64,000 nucleotides of DNA, from assembly GCA_021325365.1 (NCBI GenBank), contig JAJPHF010000144.1:12044-76043 (forward strand), in the 5' to 3' direction. The number at the start of each line of letters is the position of its first letter. Position 1 is the first letter of the stretch. The notes under the pieces are model-generated. The model saw only the letters and a program-made list of their open reading frames with translations, did no database searches and was not told where the DNA came from. Positions 8,837 through 18,326 of the stretch are shown here, in pieces. This stretch comes from Pseudomonadota bacterium (GTDB lineage Bacteria > Chloroflexota > UBA6077 > JAJPHF01). The translations under genes and the position numbers were made by a program.

Positions 8837-8866
8837 TTGCGGGAGCAGGGAGGGGGTTTCTACACT
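8837..8866 (+). promoter_or_regulatory. Putative promoter for the YVTN gene
   Basis: TTGCGG (8837-8842), 18-base spacer, TACACT (8861-8866). Start predicted near 8873, 33 bases before the ATG at 8906. Confidence 0.5.
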
Positions 8867-8905
8867 GGCAGTACCGCGACGGACGGAACGGCGAGGAGGT
8901 ACACG

Positions 8906-10171
8906 ATGGCCGAGAGGACGAACGAGACGCTGCTGGACTTGCGCGGCGTGGCGCCGGCGGACCAGGTGCGACAGACGCAGGCGGCCTGCGTGGCGGCGCG
9001 CGCGACGGCCGGGACGGTGCGCGCGCTGCTCGACCGCGAGCCGGCGCGGCTCTACGTCAGCCTGCTAGAGAACGGCTATCGCTGCCGGCTGTGGCGTGAG
9101 GACGGCGCCTGGTGGCTGACGGTGCGCGCGGACAGCGTGGTGCTGGGCCACCCGCGCGGCGCGCACTCGATCGAGCTGGATCCGGCGAGCGGCCGCCTGT
9201 ACGTGACCACGCTCGACGACCGTGTGGCGGTGCTGGACGCGGGCCGCCGTGCGTGCCTGCAGAGGGTTCCTGTCGGCCGCAGTCCCTCGCACCTGGCGCT
9301 CTCGCCCGACGGCCGCTGGCTCTACGTGGCGAATGCCGCGTCGCACGACCTGTCGGTGGTAGACACGGCGGCCGGCGCGGTCGTCGCCACGGTGCCGGTG
9401 GGCCAGACGCCGCTGCTGCCGTGCCTGGCGCCCGAGGGCGACCGGGTGTACGTCCCGAGCGGGCCGGACCGGAGCGTGGCGTTAATCGACGCGGCGAGCC
9501 GCGCGGTGGTGGCGACGGTGCCCGTGGGCGACTCGCCGCACGACGTGGCGGTCAGCCCGGACGGCCGCTGGGCGTACCAGCCGAACAGCGGGAGCCACAC
9601 GCTGACGCTGATCGACGCGCGGGCGGGCGCGGCGACGGGGGAGCTGCCGGTGGGGCGCGGCCCGGGCCACATCGCGTTCAGCCCGGACGGCCGCCGCGCC
9701 TACGTCGCGAACACGCTCTCGGACAACGTCACGGTCGTGGACGTGGAGGCGCAGCAGGTGCTGGCGACAGTGCCGGCCGGCGCGGGCGCGCACGTGCCCG
9801 CGTGCAGCCCCGATGGGCGCTTCGTGTACGTCGCGGGGTTCTTGTCGAACGACGTGACCGTCGTGGACATGGCGACCAACCAGGTGGTCGCCCGCCTGCC
9901 GGTCGGCGTCTATCCGCACAGCTTCGCGGTCAGCCCGGACGGGCGCTGGCTGGTCGTGGCGAACACCGGGGCGGCGAGCGCGACGATTGTGGATGCCGAG
10001 CGCCAGGCCGTGGTCGCCACGCTCCCGACGGGCGCCGGCCCGTCGCACGTGGCGTTCGACCCCGACGGGGAGTGCGCCTACGTCGCCTGCTCGGGGAGCG
10101 ACGACGTGGCCGTCGTCGCGCCGGCCCGCCAGGAGGTCGTGGCGACAATCGCCGCGCGTGGCCGCGGATAG
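8906..10171 (+). CDS. YVTN/YncE-family beta-propeller repeat protein
   Basis: 421 residues, ATG with GAGGAGGT seven bases upstream. Residues 1-75 form a short uncharacterised N-terminal region (LLDLRGVAPADQVRQ, NGYRCRLWREDG). From about residue 80 there are roughly eight repeats of 42 residues of the form SPDGRWLYVAN-S--LSVVD------VATVPVG, the signature of a seven- or eight-bladed YVTN propeller, usually a binding or scaffold surface and sometimes a lactonase fold. No signal peptide is visible, so a cytoplasmic location is expected, which is unusual since most YVTN proteins are exported. Single-gene unit with its own promoter. Ligand unknown. Confidence 0.85.
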   Translation: MAERTNETLLDLRGVAPADQVRQTQAACVAARATAGTVRALLDREPARLYVSLLENGYRCRLWREDGAWWLTVRADSVVLGHPRGAHSIELDPASGRLYVTTLDDRVAVLDAGRRACLQRVPVGRSPSHLALSPDGRWLYVANAASHDLSVVDTAAGAVVATVPVGQTPLLPCLAPEGDRVYVPSGPDRSVALIDAASRAVVATVPVGDSPHDVAVSPDGRWAYQPNSGSHTLTLIDARAGAATGELPVGRGPGHIAFSPDGRRAYVANTLSDNVTVVDVEAQQVLATVPAGAGAHVPACSPDGRFVYVAGFLSNDVTVVDMATNQVVARLPVGVYPHSFAVSPDGRWLVVANTGAASATIVDAERQAVVATLPTGAGPSHVAFDPDGECAYVACSGSDDVAVVAPARQEVVATIAARGRG

Positions 10172-10384
10172 GGCGTCCGCAAGTCGGCTGGCGGGGCTGG
10201 ATCACGGCCACGGTGCCGTTCCGCTTAGAGCGCCTCGCAGAGTGCGCGAACGGCCCGGGCGACTTAGGCGCGGGGCTGGCGCGCCCGCGGCCGCAGGCCG
10301 CAGCTCTTGTGGTAGCCGACCCCTCGCCGAAGGACCAAACCGCTGTAGATGCGAGAGGATGTCCTTTTCGAGCCCGATAGCAGC

Positions 10385-12844
10385 TCAGGTTGGGCAGGAC
10401 ACGGTGTAGTTCCACCCCGACTGCGGAGTGCTTTTCGTGACGACTACGTCAACGGTAGTCGACGCGCCGGGACCAAAGGCGACGTCTACCGTGTTGCCGT
10501 TAGACACGGGGCCACCCGTCGTGTAGATCAGCGCTCCCTCATAGTAGATGTCGAACTGATCGGGGATCGTAAACGCCTGGTAGGTGAACCTGAAGGTCCC
10601 ACTACTGACTCCTAAGTCATGAGTCGTCCGGGTCACAGTTGCACTCCCGCTGGTCGTTTGAATGCCGCACGGCACAGGCGTCGCCGTCGGCGTGGCAGCG
10701 TGCGTCGGTGTAGCCGACGGAGTAATCGTGGCGGTAGCCGATGGGGTCGCCGTGGCGGTCGGGGATAGCGTGACCGACGGTGTAGTCGTGGCGGTGGCCG
10801 ACGGTGTAATCGTAGCGGTCGGCGATGGCGTGGCCGATGGAGTGATCGTGGCCGTAGGGGACGGGGTCGCCGAGGCGGTCGGCGATAGCGTGGCGGCCGG
10901 GGTAAGCGTGGCCGTAGGCGACGCGGTCGCCGAGCCGGTCGGCGACGGCGTGAGCGATGGTGTAGTCGTTGCGGTTGGGGACAGCGTGACCGACGGTGTG
11001 ATCGTGGCGGTCGGCGATAGCGTGGCCGATAGGGTAATCGTGGCGGTCGGCGACGGCGTGACGGTAGCGGATGGGGCCACGGTCGGCGTGAGCGTTGGCG
11101 ATGAGGTGATCGTTGGCGATGGCGTCGGGGTATCGGTTGCGCTCACGGGCGGCGTCGCGGTCGGAGACGGCGTAGGCGTGTTGCCCGCGGCCAGGGTCGG
11201 CGTGGCGGTCGACGATGGCGTCGCGGTGGGGCCCGGCGTGTCGGTTGGCGTCGCGGACGCCGTGAGGGTCGGCGAGGCGGTTGGCGTCGGTGACGGGGTG
11301 GGCGCTGTCGTCGGGCTCGTGGTGCTGCCCACCGTCGGCGTTGCGGTGAAGGTGGCGGTCGGCGCGCCTGTCGGGCTCGACGTCGACGTCGCGGACGGGA
11401 TGCTCGTTCCAGTGGCTGTGGCGAACGGGGTGCCGGTCCGCGTCGCCGTCGCGGATGGAGTGGCCGTTCGGGTAGCGGTGGCGGTGGGGGACGGCAGGCC
11501 CGGCCCGGTGACGCGTCCAGCGGCGTCGGCGCTGTCGCCGCTGAGACGCGGGTAGCGGACGGTGACCGTCGCTCCCTGCAATGGGTCGCCCACCGTCTGC
11601 CCGCTGCACCGCGCCGTCTGGCCGGAGGTGATGGGGTCGCAAGGGAACGACTCCACCCGAACCGTCGTGGGAATGAACACCGTCGGGATGCCGCCCACCT
11701 GGCCGTCGACCAAGCCCGTGGCGGTGACGACGAATGCGGCCGAGCTGATCTTGGTAGCGGTGCCCGAGACTTGCGGACCCGCGATGATGCACGTCTGGCC
11801 GACGACGGTAGCGCAGGGACCCTGTCCCGAGGCTGGCGGCGGTACGCCCACCGGGGTCGGCGCCAGCAGCTGGGCGATCTGCTGCTCGAGGGCGAGCTCT
11901 TGTTGAGTCAGGCGGTCTAGCTCGGCCTGGGCGGCGACCAGGCCGGCCTGCGCCTCGGCGGCGGCAGCCCGGGCACGCGCTTGGTCTTGCTGGCGGCGCT
12001 GCTGGCGCTCGGTCTGGCCCGCGGTCGTGTCCGCGGCTTCGGCGGGCGGGTTCGACTCGGCCGCCTGCACGGCGGTCGGCGCTTCGGGCGCCAGGCCCGG
12101 CCGGATGAGCGTCTCCAGGCCGGGCGGCAAGCGCAGCTCGGTCTGGTCCGGATCTTTGCCCTGGATGACGACGATGCTTTCCGTGCCGTCCGGCAAATTC
12201 GCGACGCGGGTCGTGCCGTCCGCGTCGACGATCACCCGCGGCACGGTGCCGCGCACGAAAGCGAAGGCGGCGGGCGTCTCCACCTGGAAGTCGGCGGGCT
12301 GGCCGACGGTGTGGACGACGCGGCTAACGGTGGTGCCGACCGCCTGGAACAGGCTTGTGACCACGTTGCCGTCGGGACCGCGCTCCAGCCGCTGCACCAA
12401 TAGGCCGGTCTCGGGGCCGATGTCGGTGACCGTGCCCTCGAAGTAGACGAGGCGCGCGCTGGCGGCAGGCCCCGTACGCACGCGGTCGCCGGCGGTAACG
12501 TCCTGGCGGTCGGGCACGCTCTGCCAGCCGCCGGCGCCCGCCGGCGACCACTGCACATCAGGCTGGCGCATCTCGAGCGTCGCCCGCGCGCTCTGATCCT
12601 GGTCGGTCGCGGCGCGCAGGACGGCGGCCTCAGCGGCTGGCGGGGCCGGCAGGACCGGCCGCGGCAGCGCCGGGCCAGGGAACGGCGGCGGCGCCAGCGG
12701 CGCGGCGACCGCGTCGCCGGCCGAGGGAGGACCGGTGGTCCCCGGCGCCCACAGGGGGCCGAGGAGGCCGGCCAGGACCGTGGCGAGCAAGAGCAGCGCG
12801 CTCGCGCAGCGCCGCTGGCGGCCGCCACCCGCCCAGGGAGTCAT
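10385..12844 (-). CDS. FecR-domain, Thr/Pro/Ser-rich secreted surface protein
   Basis: 819 residues from the ATG at 12844 (GGAG eight bases upstream; an earlier in-frame ATG at about 12899 is less well placed). Order: signal peptide (residues 15-40); Pro/Ala stretch; FecR-like domain about 75-215 (VTAGDRVRTGPAASARLVYF, AFVRGTVPRVIVDADG); Gln/Ala/Arg-rich coiled-coil segment about 265-325; a beta region with two probable disulphides (CATVVGQTC, CDPITSGQTARC); a low-complexity Thr-Pro-Ser-Ala tract of about 280 residues; and a C-terminal beta domain (GTFRFTYQAFTIPDQFDIYY). Likely exported, with the Thr-rich stalk a good substrate for O-glycosylation. Role in the cell wall or sensing is inference. 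Confidence 0.8.
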   Translation of the reverse strand: MTPWAGGGRQRRCASALLLLATVLAGLLGPLWAPGTTGPPSAGDAVAAPLAPPPFPGPALPRPVLPAPPAAEAAVLRAATDQDQSARATLEMRQPDVQWSPAGAGGWQSVPDRQDVTAGDRVRTGPAASARLVYFEGTVTDIGPETGLLVQRLERGPDGNVVTSLFQAVGTTVSRVVHTVGQPADFQVETPAAFAFVRGTVPRVIVDADGTTRVANLPDGTESIVVIQGKDPDQTELRLPPGLETLIRPGLAPEAPTAVQAAESNPPAEAADTTAGQTERQQRRQQDQARARAAAAEAQAGLVAAQAELDRLTQQELALEQQIAQLLAPTPVGVPPPASGQGPCATVVGQTCIIAGPQVSGTATKISSAAFVVTATGLVDGQVGGIPTVFIPTTVRVESFPCDPITSGQTARCSGQTVGDPLQGATVTVRYPRLSGDSADAAGRVTGPGLPSPTATATRTATPSATATRTGTPFATATGTSIPSATSTSSPTGAPTATFTATPTVGSTTSPTTAPTPSPTPTASPTLTASATPTDTPGPTATPSSTATPTLAAGNTPTPSPTATPPVSATDTPTPSPTITSSPTLTPTVAPSATVTPSPTATITLSATLSPTATITPSVTLSPTATTTPSLTPSPTGSATASPTATLTPAATLSPTASATPSPTATITPSATPSPTATITPSATATTTPSVTLSPTATATPSATATITPSATPTHAATPTATPVPCGIQTTSGSATVTRTTHDLGVSSGTFRFTYQAFTIPDQFDIYYEGALIYTTGGPVSNGNTVDVAFGPGASTTVDVVVTKSTPQSGWNYTVSCPT
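10680..11510 (-). repeat. Degenerate short tandem repeats encoding the Thr-Pro stalk
   Basis: About 830 bases of imperfect 24- to 36-base units, coding on the minus strand for PSPTATITPSAT-type peptides. Such tracts expand and contract and are prone to assembly collapse, so the true copy number is uncertain. The opposite strand also stays open because of the repeat period. Confidence 0.85.
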
Positions 12845-13008
12845 CCGCGTCTCCGTGGCGACCGCTCGCCGGGCAGGAAGTCGCCCGCCGAAGGCCATCC
12901 GCCAAATCAAACGGACGGGCGGTGCCCGTGTTACAGCGGGCGGACGCGCGGCGCCGGTCAGCGCGCTGGTGCGCGGGGTCCGCGCGCCGGGCGGTGCCGG
13001 GCGGGCGC

Positions 13009-14052
13009 TTAGACGGCGTGACAGGCGCGGCGCACCAGCGCGGGGCTGAGGTCGGCGATGCGCGCCTGGCCGGTGTTGGCCATGGCGATACGCAGCTCCA
13101 GCGCCAGCAGCTCCAGCGTGCGCACGACGCCCTCCTCGCCGGCAGCCGCCAGGCCCCACGCGGCGGCCTTGCCAATACAGACCGCGCGGGCGCCGAGCGC
13201 CAGGGCCTTCAGCACGTCGGTGCCGCGCTGGAAGCCGCCGTCCACGATGACCTCGGCGCGCCCGGCGACGGCCTCGACGATCTCGGGCAGGCTCTCGATG
13301 GTGGCCGGAGCGTGATCGATCTGCCGGCCGCCATGGTTGGAGACGTAGACGACCTGTACGCCGTGCTCGACCGCCAGGCGCGCGTCCTCGGCGGTCTCGA
13401 TTCCCTTCAGGATGAGGGGCAGCGGCGTGGCCTGGCGCAGCCACTCGACATCCTTCCAGGTCAGCGAGGCCTGGCGCGCCCGGTCGTCGGCCACCTCCAG
13501 GCCGTGGGCGTGGTTGCGGAAGTCGATGCGGCGCTCGATGTCGCGCTCGCGGCGCCCGTAGGCCGCGCTGTCGACGGTCAGCGCCAGGGCGCGGAAGCCG
13601 GCGGCCTCGATACGGCGGAAGATGCGCTCGGCCCAGGCGTTGTCGCCGCGGAAGTACAGCTGGAAGATCAGCGGGCCAGTCGCGGCCGCGGCGACCTCCT
13701 CGGGCGGCGAGGCGGTCATGGTGCTCATCCAGTGGATCGTGCCCATGCGGCCGGTGGCGCGCGCCATGGCGACGTCGCCCTCAGGATGCACGAGGCAGAG
13801 CGAGCCCATGGGCGCGACCATCACCGGCAGCGCGAGGGGCATGCCTAGGAAGGTGGTCGAGATGTCGATCTGGCTTACGTCGCGCAGGACGCGCGGCCGG
13901 AACACCCAGTGGCTCATCGCTCGCCGGTTCCGCCGCAGCGTCGTCTCGGTCTCCGCGCCGCCCGACACGTAGTCCCACACCTCGCGGGGGATGTTGCGCA
14001 GCCCCGCGCGCCGCACCTCGGGCAGGGTCATGAACTGTTCCGTCGCGACCAT
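13009..14052 (-). CDS. FMN-dependent alpha-hydroxy-acid oxidase/dehydrogenase
   Basis: 347-residue TIM-barrel flavoenzyme of the glycolate oxidase / lactate monooxygenase family, oxidising an L-2-hydroxy acid to a 2-keto acid. Family residues visible: Tyr133 in FQLY, Lys216 in LILKGI (FMN), and the catalytic His240 with substrate Arg243 in SNHGGRQ, then DGG near residue 284. The ATG at 14052 follows GGGAGG at the right distance; the longer frame has no conserved residues. Together with the D-2-hydroxyacid dehydrogenase near the left end this gives two hydroxy-acid enzymes of opposite stereochemistry. Exact substrate not decidable. Confidence 0.9.
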   Translation of the reverse strand: MVATEQFMTLPEVRRAGLRNIPREVWDYVSGGAETETTLRRNRRAMSHWVFRPRVLRDVSQIDISTTFLGMPLALPVMVAPMGSLCLVHPEGDVAMARATGRMGTIHWMSTMTASPPEEVAAAATGPLIFQLYFRGDNAWAERIFRRIEAAGFRALALTVDSAAYGRRERDIERRIDFRNHAHGLEVADDRARQASLTWKDVEWLRQATPLPLILKGIETAEDARLAVEHGVQVVYVSNHGGRQIDHAPATIESLPEIVEAVAGRAEVIVDGGFQRGTDVLKALALGARAVCIGKAAAWGLAAAGEEGVVRTLELLALELRIAMANTGQARIADLSPALVRRACHAV

Positions 14053-14222
14053 CGGCTCCCTCCCGCCGCGCGGGCGTGCGCTCTGGCGTCGCGCGCCGCG
14101 CCTACTTGGCGCCTTATAGCGCACGGCGGGCTGCGCGGCAAGCGGCAGGAATCTTGCAATTGCGGCGTCGGTAGGCCGCTCCGCACGGAGCCACGGGCGA
14201 GGAGCAGTTGAGGAGGGAGAGC

Positions 14223-14753
14223 ATGGCAGACTCCGGCCGGACCAACGTCTGGGAGGAAGTAGCTGGCGGCCTCCGTCGCCTGCTGGGCGGCTCGTGGCCG
14301 CCCGGCGACCGGCCGATCGCGGCGCTACTCGATCTGCTGGTGCGCGGCAGCAAGCTGCAAGACGACCTGCGCGCGGTGGCGCTCGATTCGCCGCCGGTGT
14401 CGGAGCGCGAGCCGGCGCAGGAGGAGGCGCGGATCGTCCAGGAAGAGCTGGATACGGCGCGGGCCGACTTGCCCGAGTTCGAGCGCGCGCTCGCCGACGC
14501 CTGGCGGCGCAGCGGCGGCCAGCAACGCGAGCTGCGCTACGATTCTGGCGATCCCGCCGAGGACCGGGCCGCCGACGTGCTCATCAAGTACCTCGTAACG
14601 ACGCGCACGGCTACCGTGCGCACCGAGGACCGCCCGGCGGAGCACGGCGAGCCGCGCTACTGGTATTACATCGCCGTGGACTGGGACGCGCTATTCGCGC
14701 TGGCCAAGCACCTCGACGTGGACCTGCGCGACGCGCTCGACAGGGCCGCGTAG
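14223..14753 (+). CDS. Hypothetical protein (176 aa)
   Basis: 176 residues, not recognised. ATG with GAGGAGGGAG six bases upstream. Acidic, soluble, mostly helical: LRRLLGGSW, a Glu-rich helix (EREPAQEEARIVQEELDTA), then DVLIKYLVTTRTATVRTEDR and YWYYIAVDWDALFALAKHL. No signal peptide or membrane segment. Convergent with the thi operon, whose last gene ends 30 bases further on. Function unknown. Confidence 0.65.
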   Translation: MADSGRTNVWEEVAGGLRRLLGGSWPPGDRPIAALLDLLVRGSKLQDDLRAVALDSPPVSEREPAQEEARIVQEELDTARADLPEFERALADAWRRSGGQQRELRYDSGDPAEDRAADVLIKYLVTTRTATVRTEDRPAEHGEPRYWYYIAVDWDALFALAKHLDVDLRDALDRAA

Positions 14754-14783
14754 GCGAGGCGGCGGCGCGGGAGGATGGGGGCG

Positions 14784-16088
14784 CTACGGGCGGTTGGTGG
14801 AGCGGCGGCGCTGGACCGCCTCGCGGAGCAACCGGGCCAGGGTGGCCGCGTCGAACTCGCGGTGGTAGCCCTCGGCGCCGTCGACGCTCACGCTCTCGCG
14901 ACTGACGGTGAGCCCGTAGCGCGACTGGGTGCCGGCTCGGTCGAGCTCGGCGCCCACCACGCGGAGCACCCACTCGAAGCGCGGCGGGCCGGCCTGCGGG
15001 TCGTGCGCGCCGCCCTGGCCGCGGCGCTGCGCCCGCCGGCGCGACTCTAGCTCGATCTCGCCGAGTTGAATCTCGTGCGGCCCCTTGCGACCGACCGACT
15101 GAATCACCACGCCGTGCGACCAGAGGTCGAGCACGGCCAAGTTGTCGCCCGAGTCGTCGAGCATCTGGCCGACCGTGCGGAGCAGCTCCTCATACTTGAG
15201 CGGCTCGGCGGGGCGCGCGGGGGGCGCCGCGTCTGGCGTCGCCTGGCCCGTGGCGCGCGCCCAGATCGACGCTTCGCTCGCGGCGGGCGGCTCGTCCTTC
15301 CAAAGCGCCCAAAAGTGGTGGACGGGGCCGTGGCCATGACCGAGCTGGGGCGCGCGCTCGAGCGCGGCCGTCAAGTACGCCTTGGCGCGCGCCACCGCCT
15401 CGGGCACCGTGGCGCCCTTCGCCAGCTCGGCCGCGATGGCGGAGGCGAAGGTGCAGCCGGTGCCGTGGGTGTGGCGCGAGTCGAGGCGGGGCGCGCTGTA
15501 CTCGTGGAACTCTCGGCCGTCGAACAGCACGTCGACGGCCGGCCCCTCGGCGTGGCCGCCCTTCACGACGGCGTTGCGCGCGCCGAGGGCGACCAGCGCT
15601 CGCGCGGCCTCGCGCGCCTCGTCCAGCGAAGTGACGGGCCGGCCCGTGAGCACCTCGGCCTCGGGCCGGTTGGGCGTGACGACGAGCGCGAGCGGCAGCA
15701 GCAGCTCGCGGAGCGCCGCGACCGCCTCCGGCTGGAGCAGCGCGTCGCCGCTCTTCGCCACCATCACGGGGTCCACGACGAGCGTGCTCAGGCCGTGCGC
15801 GCGAATACGGTCCGCGACGACCTCGATCAGTGGCGTGTTGCCCAGCATGCCGGTCTTCACGGCGTCGGCGCCGATGTCCTCGACCACCGCGTCGATCTGC
15901 GCGGCCACGATGTTGGGTGGCAGCTCGAAGATCGCGCGCACGCCGATGGTGTTCTGCGCGGTGATCGCGGCCAGCGCCGACGTGCCGTACACGCCGAGCG
16001 CGGAGAAGGTCTTCAGGTCGGCCTGGATGCCCGCGCCGCCGCCGCTATCCGAGCCCGCGATGGTGAGCGCCGTCCGAACGTTAGCCAT
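14784..16088 (-). CDS. thiD: Hydroxymethylpyrimidine/phosphomethylpyrimidine kinase fused to an unknown C-terminal domain
   Basis: 434 residues. Residues 1-265 are a complete ThiD ribokinase-fold enzyme: [19 protein letters not shown], the [12 protein letters not shown] region and [12 protein letters not shown] (anion hole). It phosphorylates HMP and HMP-P to HMP-PP for coupling to the thiazole. ThiD is usually about 265 residues; here a further 165 follow, with a Pro/Ala linker and a domain beginning [19 protein letters not shown] and containing [20 protein letters not shown]. This tail is not ThiE or ThiN and I do not recognise it. Last gene of the thi operon, about 50 bases after thiO; the ribosome site is weak (GAGAG). 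Confidence 0.88.
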   Translation of the reverse strand: MANVRTALTIAGSDSGGGAGIQADLKTFSALGVYGTSALAAITAQNTIGVRAIFELPPNIVAAQIDAVVEDIGADAVKTGMLGNTPLIEVVADRIRAHGLSTLVVDPVMVAKSGDALLQPEAVAALRELLLPLALVVTPNRPEAEVLTGRPVTSLDEAREAARALVALGARNAVVKGGHAEGPAVDVLFDGREFHEYSAPRLDSRHTHGTGCTFASAIAAELAKGATVPEAVARAKAYLTAALERAPQLGHGHGPVHHFWALWKDEPPAASEASIWARATGQATPDAAPPARPAEPLKYEELLRTVGQMLDDSGDNLAVLDLWSHGVVIQSVGRKGPHEIQLGEIELESRRRAQRRGQGGAHDPQAGPPRFEWVLRVVGAELDRAGTQSRYGLTVSRESVSVDGAEGYHREFDAATLARLLREAVQRRRSTNRP

Positions 16089-16137
16089 CAGTGGTCAGCT
16101 CTCAGCCTTCAGCTATTTCATTTCAGCATACACACGA

Positions 16138-17364
16138 TCAGAGCTTGGCGGTAGAGGACAGCGCGGCAGCGGGTGATGGCTTGGTTGGGAATCGCGCCAG
16201 ACTGAACGGTGCCAGCGGCAGCGTGGTGGGCTGACCGAGGACGGTCTGCGCGATCAGCTCGCCGGTGATTGGGGCGAGCAGAATGCCGTTGCGGTAGTGG
16301 CCAGTCGCCAGGCTCACGCCGTCCAGCCCCGGCACGGGGCCGAGGATCGGCAGGTGGTCGGGCGTGCCCGGGCGCAGCCCCGCCCAAGCGCGCACGAAGG
16401 TGGCCTCGGCCAGCGACGGGGCGAGGCGGGCGAGCACGCCGAGCAGGTGGGTCATGCCGGCAGCCGTCACGCGGCGGTCGTAGCCGGCGTGCTCGACGGT
16501 GGCGCCGACGTAGATCGTGCCGTCGGCCTTCGGCACGAGGTAGCCGGCGCTGCCGTACAGCGTGCGGCAGAGCGTGCCAGCCCGGCCTGCCAAGACGGGA
16601 GGGGGGGAGACGGCGAGCATCTGGCCCTTGACCGGCTCGACGGGGACGGGCGTGCCCAGCCAGTCGTCGCAGGCGGCTGCCCAGGCGCCGGCGGTCAGCA
16701 CGACGTGGCCGGCGCGCAGCTCGCCGTCGCTCAGGCGCACGCCGACGATCCGACGGCCCTCCCGGAGGAGGCCGCGCACGACCGCGCCGAGATGGAATAC
16801 CGTGCCGAGGAAGGCCGCGCCGCGCGCCAGCGCCTCGGTCAGACGGGGCGGGCTCACCTGGTGCTCCGCCTCCGAGTACACGGCGCCGCGCACGCCAGGC
16901 GTGACGAGGGGCTCCAGCGCACGGACCTCGGCGGCGTCGAGCCAGCGCACGGGCAACCCTCGGTCGCGCTGCGCGTCGAGGCTGGCGCGATAGGCGGCGG
17001 CCTCCGCGTCGTCCAGCGCGGGGCGCAGCAGGCCAGCGGTCAGTAGCTCCACGTCGATGCCGGTGGCGCCGCGCAGCTCGTCGGCGAGCGGGGCGAAGCG
17101 GCGCAGGCTCGCCAGGGCGAGATCGAGAAAAGGGCCGGGCGCCGCGCCCTCGGCGAGCGGCGCCAGCATACCCGCGGCGGCGCTCGACGCCTCGGCGGCG
17201 ATGCGGTCGCGTTCGAGCACGACGACGCGCGCGCCCGCTCTCGCGAGGAAGTAGGCGACGGCGCAGCCGATCACGCCGCCGCCGACGACGGCGACGTCGG
17301 GCGACGACCTACTTCCCCCAGTCCCCCGCCCTGAAGGGAAGGGGGCGCCGTTGGCGGCGGTCAT
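16138..17364 (-). CDS. thiO: Glycine oxidase ThiO
   Basis: 408-residue FAD enzyme of the DAO family. It oxidises glycine to dehydroglycine (iminoglycine), the nitrogen source for the thiazole ring, in aerobes that lack ThiH or NifS-type routes. FAD motif GGGVIG at residues 28-33, the AAAGMLAP segment, and the C-terminal [16 protein letters not shown] and [12 protein letters not shown] blocks are standard for ThiO. Its ATG overlaps the stop of thiS (ATGA), so translation is coupled. Distinguished from D-amino-acid dehydrogenase by the operon context. Confidence 0.93.
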   Translation of the reverse strand: MTAANGAPFPSGRGTGGSRSSPDVAVVGGGVIGCAVAYFLARAGARVVVLERDRIAAEASSAAAGMLAPLAEGAAPGPFLDLALASLRRFAPLADELRGATGIDVELLTAGLLRPALDDAEAAAYRASLDAQRDRGLPVRWLDAAEVRALEPLVTPGVRGAVYSEAEHQVSPPRLTEALARGAAFLGTVFHLGAVVRGLLREGRRIVGVRLSDGELRAGHVVLTAGAWAAACDDWLGTPVPVEPVKGQMLAVSPPPVLAGRAGTLCRTLYGSAGYLVPKADGTIYVGATVEHAGYDRRVTAAGMTHLLGVLARLAPSLAEATFVRAWAGLRPGTPDHLPILGPVPGLDGVSLATGHYRNGILLAPITGELIAQTVLGQPTTLPLAPFSLARFPTKPSPAAALSSTAKL

Positions 17365-17570
17365 GCGGCGCCCCCGCCGACCATGTGGACGATCTCCAGG
17401 CGGTCGCCGTCTTGCAGCGTCACCTCGGGGTAGCGCTCGCGGCGAACGATGTCGCCGTTGTACTCGACCGCGATCAGCTGCGGGTTGACTTTGTGGGCCT
17501 CGAGAAAGGCGAGGAGCGACGTGGGCGCGTCGATCTGGCGCGGCTTGCCATTCACGGTCAGCGAGAGCAT
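17361..17570 (-). CDS. thiS: Sulfur carrier protein ThiS with two residues after the diglycine
   Basis: 69 residues from the ATG at 17570 (GAGGAC about ten bases upstream; the longer open frame adds an Asp/Thr-rich extension with no family match). Ubiquitin-like fold: VNGKPRQI, LLAFLEAHKV, VEYNGDIV, LQDGDRLEIVHMVGGG. ThiS carries sulfur as a C-terminal thiocarboxylate on Gly-Gly to thiazole synthase ThiG. Here the reading frame ends GGGAA, so two Ala follow the expected terminal glycine; see findings. Overlaps thiO by 4 bases. Confidence 0.9.
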   Translation of the reverse strand: MLSLTVNGKPRQIDAPTSLLAFLEAHKVNPQLIAVEYNGDIVRRERYPEVTLQDGDRLEIVHMVGGGAA

Positions 17571-17612
17571 CGTAGTGTCCTCATCTCCCTGCGCGGTCGC
17601 CGCGCCCACTGC

Positions 17613-18326
17613 CTAGTCGGCGAGGGCGGGCTGGGGCGGTCGGCGCCGCAGCGGCTCGACCGTGCGGAGCGCGTCGCGCAGCCGGGCGGCAGCCGCGGCC
17701 GGGTCCGGCGCGGCCATGATGGCCGAGATCACCGCGACGCCGCGCGCGCCCGCCATCAGGACCTCGCGCGCCGTGCGGACCGTGATGCCGCCGATGCCGA
17801 CGAGCGGCACGTCCGTCGTCTCGCGCAGCTCCTCCACCAGCCGCGGCCCCGCGGCGGGCTGGCCTGGATGCGACCGCGACGGGTACAGCGTGCCGACGAA
17901 AAGATAATCGGGGCGGCCGCGCGCCGCCTCCTCGGCCTGGGCCGCGTCGTGCACCGAGCAGCCGATCAGGCGGTCCGGTCCGAGCAGCGCGCGGGCCGCC
18001 GCCGGGGGCAGGCTGTGGCCGGCCAGGTGCACGCCGTCGGCGCCCGCCGCCAGCGCCACGTCCAAGCGATCGTTCACCAGGAAGAGCGCCCGCCCCGCGG
18101 TCAGCTCGCGCAGGCGGGTCGCCAGCGACCATAGCTCGCGCGCCGGGAGGTCCTTCTCGCGGAGCTGCACCAGGTTCACGCCGCCGTCGAGCGCCGCGGC
18201 CACCACGGCGTCGAGGGGGCGCCCCTGGGCCGCGTGGCGGTCCGTCACCAGCGCCAGGCAGGGAATGGGCAGCTCTGGCGGGGCCGCCGCGGCCTCCACG
18301 GCACGGCGGGGCTCAGGTGCGCTCAC
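17613..18326 (-). CDS. thiE: Thiamine phosphate synthase
   Basis: 237 residues, GTG start at 18326 overlapping the thiG stop by 4 bases (GTGA). Joins HMP-PP and the thiazole phosphate. TIM barrel with [52 protein letters not shown], and the phosphate loop VPLVGIGGI. The segment [11 protein letters not shown] is somewhat closer to the ThiE/TenI border, so a TenI-like thiazole aromatase is a minor alternative, but LREKD and the VNDR block favour ThiE. About 25 extra Ala/Pro/Glu residues precede the barrel. Confidence 0.9.
   Translation of the reverse strand: MSAPEPRRAVEAAAAPPELPIPCLALVTDRHAAQGRPLDAVVAAALDGGVNLVQLREKDLPARELWSLATRLRELTAGRALFLVNDRLDVALAAGADGVHLAGHSLPPAAARALLGPDRLIGCSVHDAAQAEEAARGRPDYLFVGTLYPSRSHPGQPAAGPRLVEELRETTDVPLVGIGGITVRTAREVLMAGARGVAVISAIMAAPDPAAAAARLRDALRTVEPLRRRPPQPALAD

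Noticed and set aside
10680..11510. CRISPR-like regular repeats
   Set aside because: Units are short, imperfect and in frame with a coding sequence; there are no unique spacers of constant length and no cas genes.
10662..11555. Plus-strand open frame with VAVGDSVTDGV-type repeats
   Set aside because: It is the antisense reading of the Thr-Pro stalk repeats; no ribosome site or signal peptide, and the minus-strand frame has a clear domain layout.
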